From NCBI GenBank assembly GCA_037043015.1, contig CM073327.1:9840727-9904726 (forward strand): a stretch of 64,000 nt of DNA. Direction: 5' to 3'. The notes under the pieces were generated by a model. That model worked only from the letters and a program-made list of their open reading frames with translations. It was not told the DNA's origin and searched no databases. A program made the translations under genes and the position numbers. Origin of the DNA: Bryum argenteum (Eukaryota; Streptophyta; Bryopsida; Bryales; Bryaceae). Shown here one piece after another: positions 11,499-23,603 of the stretch. Positions within the stretch are counted from its first letter, which is position 1, and every line of letters starts with the position of its first letter.

Positions 11499-12149
11499 CT
11501 TTGCCTTCAGACCCTGAACGTTTACTGTTCTGCAGACAAAATTGGTCGTACTCAGTCACCAACGGTTAACTCAATATGGAAAATACGGTACCACGGAGAA
11601 TGTAGCTACTCAAACCTCGTAGTTGATGAAGTCCCCCTCGGTCACTTCAAGCTGGATATGCACATTCGTTACTCCATTGATCTTTCAGCTGCCATGAGTG
11701 CATGAATCGATACCGACATGTATCACTTGGAAAGTCTGCTCGGATTACATGACCCCGGAGCAAGCATGCATACTTGCTGAGAATTTGCGATGACTCAGGA
11801 AGACAGTGAAGTGAAACTTGATCGGATTCGTTTCGAAAACTAGAGTACAGTTCAGTTTATGTGCAATAGAAAACGTCTTCTGGAGTACAGTACTGGGTCA
11901 CTGAAATCATGGTTCATTAAGCTCACGTCTCAAAGTCGGCTTGCAGAGTAATGTGCTGTGGGCTACCAAGCGTCTCTGAGACCTACCTAAGGGAGTCTGG
12001 CTGCTCAGAATCCAAGAGAATTTCAGTGTGATCAATATGTGGTGAGTTTCGCAATGGAAGAAAATTGTCTCGTTTTGTGAAGTTACAATTGGAATTTGGA
12101 TCATTTTTTTGGTAAACAAGGAATATTTTGAAATAAAAGTCTTTAGACG
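11499..12149. other. Upstream region of the right BMT5-like gene
   Basis: No gene is supported. It presumably contains the promoter and 5' UTR of the 10,015-11,498 gene. I could not point to a convincing core promoter element. Confidence 0.3.
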
Positions 12150-12163
12150 TGTGCATAGGTGTA

Positions 12164-12605
12164 GATAGATAGAAACTCCGGGTAGGGAACAAGAGCATAA
12201 TTGATGTGTCCATTATTTTCTTTCTCCCATTTTAGATAGATAGATAGATAGAAACTCCGGTCCTTTCTAAGGGGCCGGCGTGAATGAAGTGTCCGTTCGT
12301 AATGCTAATATCCCGATGGCCACCGGACAAGGGGATATTGGAACAATTATACTACTTGAGTTCCCCCTCTCGAGGGTGAACACTATAACTACGCTAGTTT
12401 CTAGCCTAGTTACTAATGCCTTGAAAATACTTGACATAGTATCCCCCAAAGGGCTTTGAGGTACCCATACAACAAGGTCCAAAGACCCCCCACAATAGTT
12501 GGGTGGACTATAGTGGTGAGCACCACGCCGGCATGGGGAAAAGAACCCATGACCTCCTCATTGGGGGCCTAAGCCCTAACCACCAAGTCAAGGCTTGTGC
12601 TGCCT
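12164..12605 (-). mobile_element. tRNA-derived SINE-like retroposon
   Basis: A 14-bp direct repeat, TGTGCATAGGTGTA, flanks the insert (12150-12163 and 12606-12619), a typical retroposition duplication. Read on the minus strand, the head near 12,600 has a tRNA-like look: TTGGTGGTTAGGGC fits a polymerase III A box and ATGGGTTCTTTTCC a degenerate B box. The other end carries short TATC/GATA repeats rather than poly(A). A phrase containing GATAGATAGAAACTCCGG occurs twice at that end (from about 12,164 and 12,237), so the tail is partly duplicated. There is no coding capacity. Confidence 0.7.
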
Positions 12606-12619
12606 TGTGCATAGGTGTA

Positions 12620-13906
12620 CCATAAATTGAATGATCAAACTAGTGTACGTTTGAGGTTGAGTTTGGAGGCTAGAATCTTCCACTGTCATGAGAAGACTAG
12701 CTTGGAGGCTTGAAAATTGTGGTGTTAGCTTGGAATTTGAGTAGGTTACTCCCACTCTCTAGTAAAATCAACAAATTGGGATGATTGTCACCTAGTTTTT
12801 GACATATCCTAGCTTGAAGATGTCTTTGCTTTTGAGATGTGATGATTTGGAGAACCATGTCGTATTTAATTACTATGTACAATACAATTCAGTTCACTAA
12901 ATCTCAATTCCATGAATTTGTTGTTATTCCATAGGCCATGATGAAGTTTTTTTTGTGTTGTTGTACATGGAGTCAAGTATATTGCACAAGATTGTGCATT
13001 TTATCTTAAAGCTCAACAATTGAGCTACTCAATCATTCTTGCCTTAAGGTTTGCATAACCTTTCACTTTGTATTAATTAATATTTCCTCTCGAGCTGCAG
13101 TATTGTCCCTTTCACAAATTTGTATATTTTTGTTTCATAAAGTATACTAGTGCATTCATGCGGCGTTGCCACTCATACAAATAATTTTTAGTACTTTTGG
13201 GGCCAATAATACTTTGAAATTCAACAACTTAGGATTTAGAGGTCCAATTTTTTATTTGATTGTTATTCACAAGTGTGCAAAAAACCCGCATTCAACAACA
13301 CCTCATGCACCCTGGTTCAACCAGCGGTGCCCGAGATCATGATGTTACGTTCAAAACAAAACAAACTACCTACCTTTAATATAGGTTCTTGTACTACTCC
13401 TTTTGTTATGAGAAATTAGAAGTTAAAGAAAATTAAGGAAAGAACCAAAGTTCAGAATTTCTTCACAAATTTTTAAAGAATTATGCTAACAACCGTAGAT
13501 GTTTGGAAGAACCATATTGTGCTCAAGGTCTATAAACAAAACTTTAAATTTTGTTTGCATGTGTGTATATTTACATATTTATACCATTTTATATCATTCT
13601 TTAAGTTTCGACAAATATTTTATTGAGATAGTTATTGAGATTGAGTATTGGAATTTATACTTGTAGATAGACTTTTTCATTATTCAATGATTACAAAATT
13701 CAAATATAGCTAAATCTCAAAATACTTATCTTTACAACCATTAGTAGAATATTTTCTACAACTAACATATTGGTTCGCAATTTAATTATGAAATTCTAAC
13801 TATGTATACATGGAAACCTAACTATAAGTGAAGATTTTCTTCACCATTGACATACCATCTCATAACACCAAATTTACTAACACTTGTTTGAATCTCCTTG
13901 ATTACC
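12620..13906. other. AT-rich intergenic DNA
   Basis: No gene is supported. About 13,285-13,375 holds a phrase (CAACACCTCATGCA, then AAAACAAAACAAACTAC) that recurs in altered form near 62,605-62,690, marking a dispersed repeat. Confidence 0.4.
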
Positions 13907-15052
13907 CTAAAACGGGCGTCCCAAACCTCCTACTCTAGTTGCATATGTACCTGCAAATGCAGCTTGTCCAGCTGCTTCTCGAAGTGCAAGTCTCCATTGA
14001 CGTTGTTTTTCATCTCGAATCTTTTTCTTTTTTTCTTTTTTCTTCTTTTTCTCTTCTAAGCGTTTCTTTTCTTCTTCTTCCTTTTTCTTATTTTTAGCTT
14101 CATTAGTTGCACCTTCCTTATTACTTGAACTACTTGTACTACTACTTAAGCTTCCACTACTACTACTGCTACTACTTTCATCTTCTTTGGTTGCCTCGGT
14201 TTTTGTTTCCATTTCTTCCTTTGGCATTGTCCATTTTGGAGGTATCCAATTTGGGCTTGGGCTTGGGATTGACAAGTCACCCGAAAGTTTTCTAAACTTT
14301 TGGTTAAAAAGATCCTTTGAGAATTCGTTAAGAAGAGTGTGTGGGTGGTTGTCTTCTTTCTTTGTTGTTACAATTGTAGCTTGCAATAGAGTTTCTCGTA
14401 CGAGCTCGTATTTCTTGGACTTTTGCAAATGTTGATGTTTAGGACATTTGGGGCTTGGAGCTATTTCATGAAGTTTAAGTGTTTGGCGTATGGGCTTCCA
14501 CCCTTTTGGTTTCCATACTTCTTGTTTGGCTTCAGGACCAAGAATAGGAGGAATAAGTAGAGGCTTTCCTTCAACTTCTATAATCTCTCCTTCTTCATCA
14601 ATTGCAAAACATTTTAGAATAGGAGGTTTACCTTCACAGTTCGTTTGCACTTTGATAAGCCAAGGTCTACCAAGGAGTTTTGTAGATGATGGACATTTCC
14701 GGAGTGCAGATGGTGGCAATTTCGAAACGGCTAATGAATTTGGATTGCTAGTTTCTAATATTGATCCATTCACAATGTTTTCGTGATCAATGAGATTCTT
14801 TTCATCTTCCAATTGTTGTTTTATGAGTTCTTGTAAAACTTTGTCATTATTTGTCATAAATGCATTTGAAAATTGATAATTTACTTCGACCCGATATTGC
14901 CATAAAGGATCTTGTTGAAGTCTGGATACACAAAAGAATTGGAAGTCATAAAAAAATGCACAATTTTTGAAGTATTTCTCAAAACTAATAGAATTATAGG
15001 TATCTCTTTTCAACTTGCCCCTACCAAATATTTGTTGGGTGAATCCAGCCAT
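13907..15052 (-). CDS. Unrecognised protein with charged low-complexity C-terminus
   Basis: I do not recognise this family. The uninterrupted frame gives 381 residues. The segment around residues 45-190 has normal composition (LWQYRVEVNYQFSNAF, LLGRPWLIKVQTNCEGKPP, CFAIDEEGEIIEVEGKP) and looks like a folded domain. Residues about 285-310 are serine-rich. Residues 315-350 are almost pure K/E (predicted helix), followed by a conserved-looking end, REAAGQAAFAGTYATRVG. Just before residues RLQQDP the DNA reads TTCTTTTGTGTATCCAG, a good splice acceptor, so the first 40 or so residues may be intronic and the true start may lie upstream. There is no clear signal peptide or membrane segment. It lies convergently with nothing nearby and is AT-rich like its surroundings. 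Confidence 0.55.
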   Translation of the reverse strand: MAGFTQQIFGRGKLKRDTYNSISFEKYFKNCAFFYDFQFFCVSRLQQDPLWQYRVEVNYQFSNAFMTNNDKVLQELIKQQLEDEKNLIDHENIVNGSILETSNPNSLAVSKLPPSALRKCPSSTKLLGRPWLIKVQTNCEGKPPILKCFAIDEEGEIIEVEGKPLLIPPILGPEAKQEVWKPKGWKPIRQTLKLHEIAPSPKCPKHQHLQKSKKYELVRETLLQATIVTTKKEDNHPHTLLNEFSKDLFNQKFRKLSGDLSIPSPSPNWIPPKWTMPKEEMETKTEATKEDESSSSSSSGSLSSSTSSSSNKEGATNEAKNKKKEEEEKKRLEEKKKKKEKKKKIRDEKQRQWRLALREAAGQAAFAGTYATRVGGLGRPF

Positions 15053-16191
15053 ATTATTACATGGAGTAAAATACTACCACTATTTCAAAATTGCAACTTG
15101 TAGTAGCAATTTATGAAATTTGAATATAGCTGAGACTTACAAACATGTAAGGTCTACAAAATTTCTTCATGAGTTATGTTGTAAGGAAACTTTTGGTTAT
15201 TTAAAGCTAACTTCTGTCTTTCAATATTATTGCAAATTATAAACTTAACAAACAGTAATGATAATCTCTTATAGATTTATATTATACATGAATGTATCAT
15301 ACACCTATACATATAGTTCAAGACCATGTAATTTCAATTGATATTGAAAAAAAATACACATTTTTAACAACTTTCTCAACCAAGTTTATAGCATTACAAC
15401 AAGGTTCCATTTATTGTGATCTTAAAAAATTAGTACAACTTACAAAATTGATTGTCATTCTGTCTCGATTAGCAAAGTTGTAGTATGGAAATCCTACATT
15501 GTATTTCTAACATAGGGCTTCAACTCAATCCAAGTTTTTAGGTCATTGATATGGAAAAACCTATAAGTATCAAACATCGATCATGTCTCAACTTTGAGGT
15601 CTTAACTTGATGAAAGACATTAATTTCCGTCCCCAAACTTACTACAACCAATAATAAAGTAGTTATAATCTACATAGCAAAGTTTTGTGGCAACTTCAAC
15701 AATATCCGTTCACACATACATAGAGTTGTAATTTTACAAGATCACTTATAATTAATATAAGTTTGAGCAATCGTAACTACAGTCCAAGTAATATATAATT
15801 TGGAACAAAGACTTCATGATTTAAACCCTACAAGGATGTAAAACTAGATCATACTTTTTGATTGAAGAATAATGGTTATTTATAGTTCAAAAAGGAAGTT
15901 GTATACAATTATTCATACACATTTGATAAGGTGTATTCAAAAAATTGTACTTATTGGATTTTGAATTGGTTATATCTTCTATTGATGCAATTACAAAATT
16001 TGCAAGATTAAGGGAAATACGTAATTTTATATCACATTGACTTTGTTGTTTTTCATGAATCAATTACTGTTTTTCAATATAACATATAGAAAAGGTCTAC
16101 GTCAATCTTAATGGAGACAATTTGGAGAAGATATGGAAGAAACATGTAGTATTATAAAAACCCATAAATGGGTAGGTGGTGTTAGAGGAGC
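15053..16191. other. AT-rich spacer upstream of MKP1-like gene
   Basis: No gene is supported. A TATA-like sequence (ATTATAAAAACCC) lies at about 16,151-16,163, only some 30 bp before the MKP1-like ATG. Confidence 0.35.
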
Positions 16192-17610
16192 ATGGATGTG
16201 GAAGGAGAAAAAAACCATAGCAGAAAAGAACGATCGCGACAACATTGGAGGTCTATGTCATGGACAAGTGGGCGAATTGGTTGCTTTGACCCCTCCAACT
16301 TTGCTTTTGATCATGATGTAGATGGAGTAGAGAAATCTACACAAAAATCAACTTGCATAGGCAAAACAATTTCTGATGATCCTATCACTGAAGAAGTTGG
16401 AGGTGGATCCAATCACACTTTAGTGACTCCTCAAGTAGCACTATGTCCTCCTTTACAATCTCTATCAGTTTCGCCAAGACAAGTTGAAGTATCAAATGTT
16501 GAAGATTCAATAGGATCAAACAACAAAACGCCCAAATTAATGCGAAGTGGGACATTAAATATCAAATTGGATTTAAAATCAATGCCTGAGCAAACTTATG
16601 AAGGTGATGATAACGGCGACAATGAAATTATACAAAAGCGAGATAAATTGTTACAGTGTGATAAACAATGTTCTCGAGTTTCACCTCATGTTTATTTTGG
16701 AGGCCATACGGTGGCACAAAATTATGATATACTACATGAATGCAAAATTACCCACATTTTGAATTGTGTTGGTTTTGAATGCCTTGAATATTTCACTAAA
16801 GATTTTCACTACAAAACATTATGGCTACAAGATCATCCAAGTGAAGACATTACCTCCATTTTGTACAATGTTTTTGATTATTTTGAGGATGTACGTGAAA
16901 AAAGTGGACGGATATTTGTACACTGTATTCAAGGTGTATCAAGATCTGCATCATTAGTCATTGCTTATCTTATTTGGCGTGAACACCAATCCTATGAAGA
17001 AATTCTTGAGAAAGTTAAAGCAATACGTTGTGTGGTTAGCCCTAATATGGGTTTTGCTTTTCAACTTCTTCAATGGCAAACTCGAGTTTTACCAGATATA
17101 TCAAGTAATTCTCGAAATGCAAATTTCATTAATAGATTATATCGCATAGCACCTCATTCACCCTTTGATCCACTTCATTTGGTTCCCAAGTTAGTTCTAA
17201 ATCATGACATATCATCTCTTGATAGTCGTGGTGCTTTTGTTTTATTACTTCAACAAGGTATATTTGTTTGGCGTGGAAAATCATGTGTTAATATTCTAGT
17301 GACTGCGGCTAATAGAGCTGCATTTCAATTTATTCATTACGAACATGCATCAGGTCCTATAGTGTCAATATGTGAAGGAAATGAACCTCGTGAAGTTTGT
17401 AATGTATTGCACTTAAAGAATCCACGAGACCATACAAAACCCAACAATGATAACTACAATAGTGAATATTCAAGTGATTTTGACCTTATTCATTGTGTAC
17501 AAGCAGGAGTATGGGTAGCCCCTGTTCTAAAAAATGGCCAATTACCAAGTAGGGATGGAAATTGGCGCATTCAGAATAACCATAATAGCAAACACAAAAT
17601 AGAAAGTTAA
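16192..17610 (+). CDS. MKP1: MKP1-like dual-specificity MAP kinase phosphatase
   Basis: The uninterrupted 472-residue frame matches plant MAPK phosphatase 1. An N-terminal basic stretch has WRSMSWTSGR. The dual-specificity phosphatase domain spans about residues 160-310, with substrate-loop text LWLQDHPSEDITSILYNVFD and the active-site loop VHCIQGVSRSAS (HCxxGxxR; the Cys is the nucleophile). A gelsolin-like segment follows (HSPFDPLHLVPKLVLN, SLDSRGAFVLLL, IFVWRGKSC), a combination diagnostic of plant MKP1. The family dephosphorylates MAP kinases (MPK3/6-type) in stress and defence signalling, in the cytoplasm. The protein ends soon after the gelsolin-like part, lacking the long serine-rich and calmodulin-binding C-terminus of Arabidopsis MKP1. 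All catalytic residues are present, so activity is plausible. The lack of introns and the isolated AT-rich setting could reflect retroposition. Confidence 0.85.
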   Translation: MDVEGEKNHSRKERSRQHWRSMSWTSGRIGCFDPSNFAFDHDVDGVEKSTQKSTCIGKTISDDPITEEVGGGSNHTLVTPQVALCPPLQSLSVSPRQVEVSNVEDSIGSNNKTPKLMRSGTLNIKLDLKSMPEQTYEGDDNGDNEIIQKRDKLLQCDKQCSRVSPHVYFGGHTVAQNYDILHECKITHILNCVGFECLEYFTKDFHYKTLWLQDHPSEDITSILYNVFDYFEDVREKSGRIFVHCIQGVSRSASLVIAYLIWREHQSYEEILEKVKAIRCVVSPNMGFAFQLLQWQTRVLPDISSNSRNANFINRLYRIAPHSPFDPLHLVPKLVLNHDISSLDSRGAFVLLLQQGIFVWRGKSCVNILVTAANRAAFQFIHYEHASGPIVSICEGNEPREVCNVLHLKNPRDHTKPNNDNYNSEYSSDFDLIHCVQAGVWVAPVLKNGQLPSRDGNWRIQNNHNSKHKIES

Positions 17611-18722
17611 ATTGAAATTGTGATTGTATGGTTTGTACATATGAATAAATTATGAGATTGAAAAGTTTTGTGTAAAAGCATGTTGTCATAGATATTTTGA
17701 AAATGACAAAATTGTGGTACATTCTTTGGCGTGTTTAGTAGGAAGTTGATATTTATGTTTTGTGTACAACATTGTGCAAGGGATGATAATGAATCACAAT
17801 GTTTTCCAACAATATCAAAATGGTGTATTTATTCCATAACAATTATTATACTTACTTACATACAAATTTGACATCTTGTTTTAACTCTCTTAAATTGACA
17901 ATGTTATATTAGAGCTTCTCAACATAGAGTTTTTGATAATGCTATATACTAGATGACACTGTTCTTAAAAAATTCATCTTAAATGGTAAGATGAAAAATC
18001 ATATCTAATACACAAATTTTGATTTGGACTCAACTAATGAATTTGTATTTTTGATGTAGGCATTATAGATAAATGTCATTGTAGTTGGAATTCTAGAATC
18101 TAAGATAGTTATAAATTGTTCCTCTTTTCTTGCAATCTATAAATCTCTTCTAAAAATTATGTTACAATCGGAACCAAGGTTTTAGTGTTGTTCATATTTT
18201 CTCAATTTGATACTCATAAGTTGATTTCTTGTAAACCATAGCGATTATGTAAGCTGTATGGATTCACCTATATAATAAATGTAATCAGTATAGTGACAAC
18301 ACATCTCAATAAGAGAATTTAATGCATGATAAGGAAAAAATATCTCACTAAAACAAACTTCAAACTTCAAGTCAACGTTCTAAGCTTGTGAGTATGAGTA
18401 TCTTTGTTGTTTGATAGAGTAAACTAATAAAAACTATAGAATACTGACAAAAAAACATGTCTCTTTGATCCTCTTTGCCTTTATATTTCTATCTATCAAA
18501 TTGAGTTGACTTTGGAATACTTACCTATGTAGAAAATACATCCGGAATATATTATGTGAAATCATTCACTTACAAGACTATGTTAGTTCTTAGAAGTTGG
18601 TCATCTTACTTAAGAAGCAAGTTGAACTTTTGTTATTTTACTTTGCATGTTAATTTGACTAATCAAAATATAATGCATACTTTGCATATCTATTTAGTTA
18701 AATTACATTTTGAAATTAATAT

Positions 18723-18779
<57 letters not shown>

Positions 18780-21700
18780 CAAATATTTCAGATTGTATGC
18801 TTGATATCATTAACTTAAAAGACTTTTGTTAATATGGTTTTATCTATTGAAGAATATTCAGATAATCTATTTCTAAAAACTTTAGTATTTATGATAAAAA
18901 ATGAAAATTATGAAGAGCTAGTAAATTTTCTATATAATCTTAAAAAATAAAACAAAAGTCAATTTCAAGAATCTAAAGAGAGTAATCATTGTCTTTATCT
19001 ATGTACTCAAAGTAGATATTTGTTTACTTGATGCTTCACGGATGAGATCCGAAGACCAATAGGTTGATAGGGGCATAGTAGGTATTATTAGAGGTGTGTA
19101 TTTTTTTGAATGTCAAGGCACCAATTGAATCGATGTGCGGACTCCCACCTATTTATTCTTGCAACCATGGATTCAACAAGAACAACAATGGGGTTTGAGA
19201 CGCGGTTGAGACAATAACATCAACGATGTGATTCAGGACATGGTTTGGGATGGGAACATAAACAAGAACAAGGACAATCATGGATTAGAACAAGGAGGAT
19301 GATAAAGACAAGGTTCAAGACACGGTTTGGAAGAGGGACATGAACACTACCAGTGTTCTAGATTGGACTAAGGACTACCAATTTTTAAGTTTTTATTTGA
19401 GTATGGCAATGCTAAAGGAGCATGCTAGTAGATTGAAAGATTTTTTGTGAGATCCTTTTCATCAATCCATAGATCCTACTAGGTTTTTCTTTTTTAGCCC
19501 TGAACGTCCGCATTGTTGTTTTTATACATTTTAGATGAAGCGCATAAACTTTCAAGAGCCAAAATTTATTCATCCAACGTCCAGTCCGACGAAATCACTA
19601 GAGATGGGTCTCCAAATCAAGTCTTGTTTGTGTAGTAAAAATTGCACAAGCATAGAATGAAATATGAATCAATGGCATACATTTTAGTGACAATTGCTTT
19701 TGGTTTTGGGAATTCAAACATAAGGCATGTTTTACCATTGCATGCCAATTTTGTGGAAACAAAAATAGTTTTCATGAATATTTTTACATAAGTACGATCC
19801 TTAAGTGGATACCAACAACTTTGTAGTCAAAAGCTTTTTGATCCAAATAAGTTTAGTATTGGATTTGCAATCATGTTTCTATAATGAAAAAGTGAAGTAA
19901 TGGATGAAGTTTAAGGAGCTGTATCTCCTGCAACCACCGTTGGATTTCAACTTCATCTTTTTGGATGGATTCCAATTAGAGTCAAGGTTTAGTAGTAAAG
20001 ATCATGACTTGATTGAAGATGTTCTGAGGATGAGGCTTAGGTTTAAGTGCAAAGGATTTTTGGCTTTCTTTTGTAAGATTTTGGCACTTTTAAGTTCTTT
20101 CACCATTGCAAGGCTATTGTAGGAGCCAAGAAAACTTTATATGAGTACTTTGGTGCAAAGATGTTCTTGAGTTAAAGGTGAACAAATTTCTAGTTGGTGA
20201 TTTTTTTGATTGCTATATGTTTGTTGTTTTGAATTCCACTCTAAAGTGAAAATGACAAAAACTTTGGAGTTTGATTTAATACCAATACGTTATGGTCTCC
20301 CAATCTATGAGGCTTCATGACTCAAAAATTGGTCCACATGGCCTACAATTACTCTTACTACTATAAGCTTATACGATTGAAATCCGAATGAGATACCTTA
20401 AGTTTCATTTATGACATTTTTTGGGGAATATAATTATTAGCTAGAAATAGACTAGGACATTAAGGATTAATCATGTAGTCATACATTAATAATAATACCT
20501 TCAACCACTTTTAATACTTTTATAGAATTCCTTTTATCAATAAGTTTCTAGTTGCACATGCTTGGCCCTTGATATCACTCAATTTGGTGTGAATAAGTGT
20601 ACCTTATGAAATTCTTTCCCTTAAACCCCTAACCATTTGTGTGTATTTTTAGAAGCTTAAAACCTCAAAACAACAATTTTCTACCTTTATGCACTTCTAA
20701 TGGTGTGAACCAAAATAAAAACTTTTTTTTAACACAACCCTAAGATCTTGTACTTGAGACTATGTTTAGTTAATTTTCCAAACATTGACCATTAAATGTT
20801 AACCATTTGAGAGATCATGAAAATTTCTGACTAAGGGCCCTTAACTAGTGATTCGGTTATGAACATATATCCAGAAACGTAATTTTGAAGCTAATTTGTC
20901 TACCCCATCTTGGCTTTCATTCCAAGAATTGCCTTGAAAGATTCAAAAATTAAAATTTGACTTTACAAATTTTACAACACACACTTTGCAGTATACGGAG
21001 TGCACAATGAAAATATTAAACATAATTTTACTTTTAACACCTTCATCTAGGGTGCTCAAAATTGCAAAAACTCATGTCGGGCTTCAAGGACGGTTAGGGA
21101 CCAACCTCCTTACTTAAAATTTTGCACAAATTTTGACCCCAAGGATTGAAAGGCTTCTTGACTACAAAAACGCCTTTTTTTAAGACAAGGTGCAGACTTT
21201 TGATCTTCGACGAGTTTTAAGAGAAGCAACCGTGGGATCTATTACCTTTCTTGTACATAAAGATGTACCCTAGATCATACACCAATAAAATTTACAATTT
21301 TTGAAAGTGATTTTGACTTAAGTTTGTTCAGATTCTTGTTCCTAGGTAAGTTAATATGTCCCTATGCACTTTATACCTTCATAAGACCTATAAAAGCTTA
21401 TTAAATGCTTTATATTTTTCAAACTAACTAATAATTTGGCTGAATATAACCAAATATCCAATCAACCTTTGGTATACAATGTTACCCATAAGACTATACT
21501 CAATTTGGACTCCAACCCAATGAATCGTGTCAAAATGGATTTCCCATGAAAAATTTAGTCTCTTTTAGGTTTCAACCTATCATCCAAAATGTCAAATTTC
21601 ACCACAGGAAATCTTTAGGAACTATACAATGTGCCTTCACAAACATTTCACTTTGTATGTTGACACATGTGTGTTCAATATCCCCAACACGAATCCATAC

Positions 21701-22149
21701 ATCTCAATTGTAGATTAGAGGTCATACTAAATACTAGTTTAGTTGCAACCCAACTTTTCCACTCGAAATTATCCTAAATACCAAATTATCAATAAATTCC
21801 CATTCCATATGTTCCCTATCCTACAGAAGTGGAGAGTGTTAAAAAATGGAGCGCTAGGCTTCTTCAACCACGGGTACATATTAGCCTTGCATTCAACATG
21901 ACCATGTACTTATCCCAAACATAATAAAGTGTCAAATTAGGGCACCATTGTAAAAACACCTACAAGTCCATGTTCAAAATTTTACAGCAAATTGTAGAAG
22001 AGTCCAAAAATGATGAAATCACTTTGATCATCTCTCCACTTACTTTCTCCATACATGAAAATTGCAATCAGTATTATCTTCACTACAGATTGGAAAATCT
22101 GAAATTTAAGCCATTTTTAAGCACTCTTTATCAGAATAATTTTACTGCT
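17611..22149. other. AT-rich gene-poor DNA
   Basis: No gene is supported over 4.5 kb. The only clear feature is the TA microsatellite at 18,725-18,776. A few frames of 60-80 codons exist but have no recognisable domains or consistent codon usage. Confidence 0.45.
18725..18776. repeat. (TA)n microsatellite
   Basis: About 26 uninterrupted TA dinucleotides in AT-rich spacer. Confidence 0.95.
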
Positions 22150-22169
22150 AAAATTCTTAAATGATCGGC

Positions 22170-22520
22170 TATAGGTGCTTCTTCCCGACCCGCCGTGAAA
22201 TAATGTTGGCAGCAGTTGTTTTCCACAACTCCAGATGTCGGAATGCACATGCCAGCGAGCCGCGCGTGTCAGCCCGTTCTCTTCTTCCGTCCCGCCCCAG
22301 CCTCTCGGTAAAGGACCGATCACGGGCCGGGCCCGGGCGCCTCTCGACCCGCGCCCCCCCCTCCCCCCGCAAAACACTCCCTTCTCTTCCTCTTCCTGGC
22401 AGTCGCATTGATTTGCGGCTGTCGCTCCTCTCTGTCGTTGTTGTCCAAAAATCAGAATGCTCAATGCCACAATGCAGGAGCAATCAAACCCAAGCCTGGC
22501 CATAGATCGGACCTCTGCAC
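22170..22520. promoter_or_regulatory. GC-rich block upstream of the ADIP/Msd1-like gene
   Basis: After kilobases of AT-rich DNA, composition switches abruptly to GC- and CpG-rich sequence (for example GGGCCGGGCCCGGGCGCC near 22,324 and a C-run near 22,355). No coding frame here is convincing. Its position about 1.1-1.4 kb before the first coding exon at 23,604 suggests promoter and 5' UTR, with one or more non-coding exons between 22,500 and 23,600. This is inference from composition and position. Confidence 0.4.
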
Positions 22521-23603
22521 TCTCATAACATCCGCATTCTGTCATTTCTGAAGTAAGTTAAGTTGCTATGGCGCTATGGCAGCAACCGTCTCTCAGCGGC
22601 TCTTCGATCATGTTCGTTGACACATCGCATTGCTGGTTGAGAGTATGAGCGGATGATTTAGAACGAAGACGGGGAGCTAGTAATGGCGTGGCGAGCTCTG
22701 TACAACCGGAAAGAAATTTTATTGATCTCTTACTTCCTTGAAGGCTAAGGAGTTGGTGGAGGAGATTTCTGCATTGCGCGAGCTAGTGCGGGATCCGAAA
22801 ACGCATTGTTGGCGGTTTTTGAACAGGGGAGGTGCTGCTCCGGGTCTCTACAGGCATTGTGCGGTTGTTCGTTGTAATGTGGCGTTCGTTCTTGAGAATT
22901 TTTTAGAGAATATTAGACTGCACATTCCGTTTCCACTCGAAGGTTGACTAGTGTGATACTGGAAGCGTAGGAAGTATGAAGTGATTGCAGCGGTAGTGAC
23001 TAGCGATTGTCGCATGGGTAATGTCGTGTAGCAATTATTTGTGTTCGCTGGAGAATGGAATCTGCGCTGGAAAGGTTCACCAGCTGCGTGTTGGAGTGTA
23101 GACAGAGTGAGCCTACATCATTTGAAGGAGTGAGGAGTTAGGTCTTTTGGACGAGCATGGAATTATTTGCTGCTGGTTTACTAAGGCCCTTGCAAGGGCA
23201 CTCTTCATCTCATTTTAGAATCATTTTCTGTAGTGGTTGAGCGGTGGAAACTCTAGATCACTAGATCTCTTGCAGTGTCTTCGTTCTTTCCTTGTCTCCT
23301 AGTCTGCAACCAGTACCTCAAAACGAACACTTCGCGTTTGTAAACGTTCTTGAGCACAATGATCATCTGCGCATGAAAGCATCAAACCGAAGATAACATC
23401 AGTGTTACCTCCTCTAAGTCTGTCCTACCTTGATACTGGCTTCTGCCACTAAACACGTAGTACACAGTCATCGAAAACTCTGTTTTGAGAACGCTCTGCC
23501 CTTAAATCGAAATAGTTCGACTGCAATTGCTTCACTGGACCGAGTAATTCCAGGAGATCCTATTCAGTGACAAATAATAGTCCTGTTTCAGCAGAAAGGA
23601 ATA

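Noticed and set aside
18556-18804. Open frame ending in alternating Ile-Tyr residues
   Set aside because: It is created by the TA microsatellite.
22117-22545. Overlapping open frames on both strands in the GC-rich block
   Set aside because: High GC lengthens random frames; the encoded arginine/glycine/proline-rich peptides have no domain and no splice partners.
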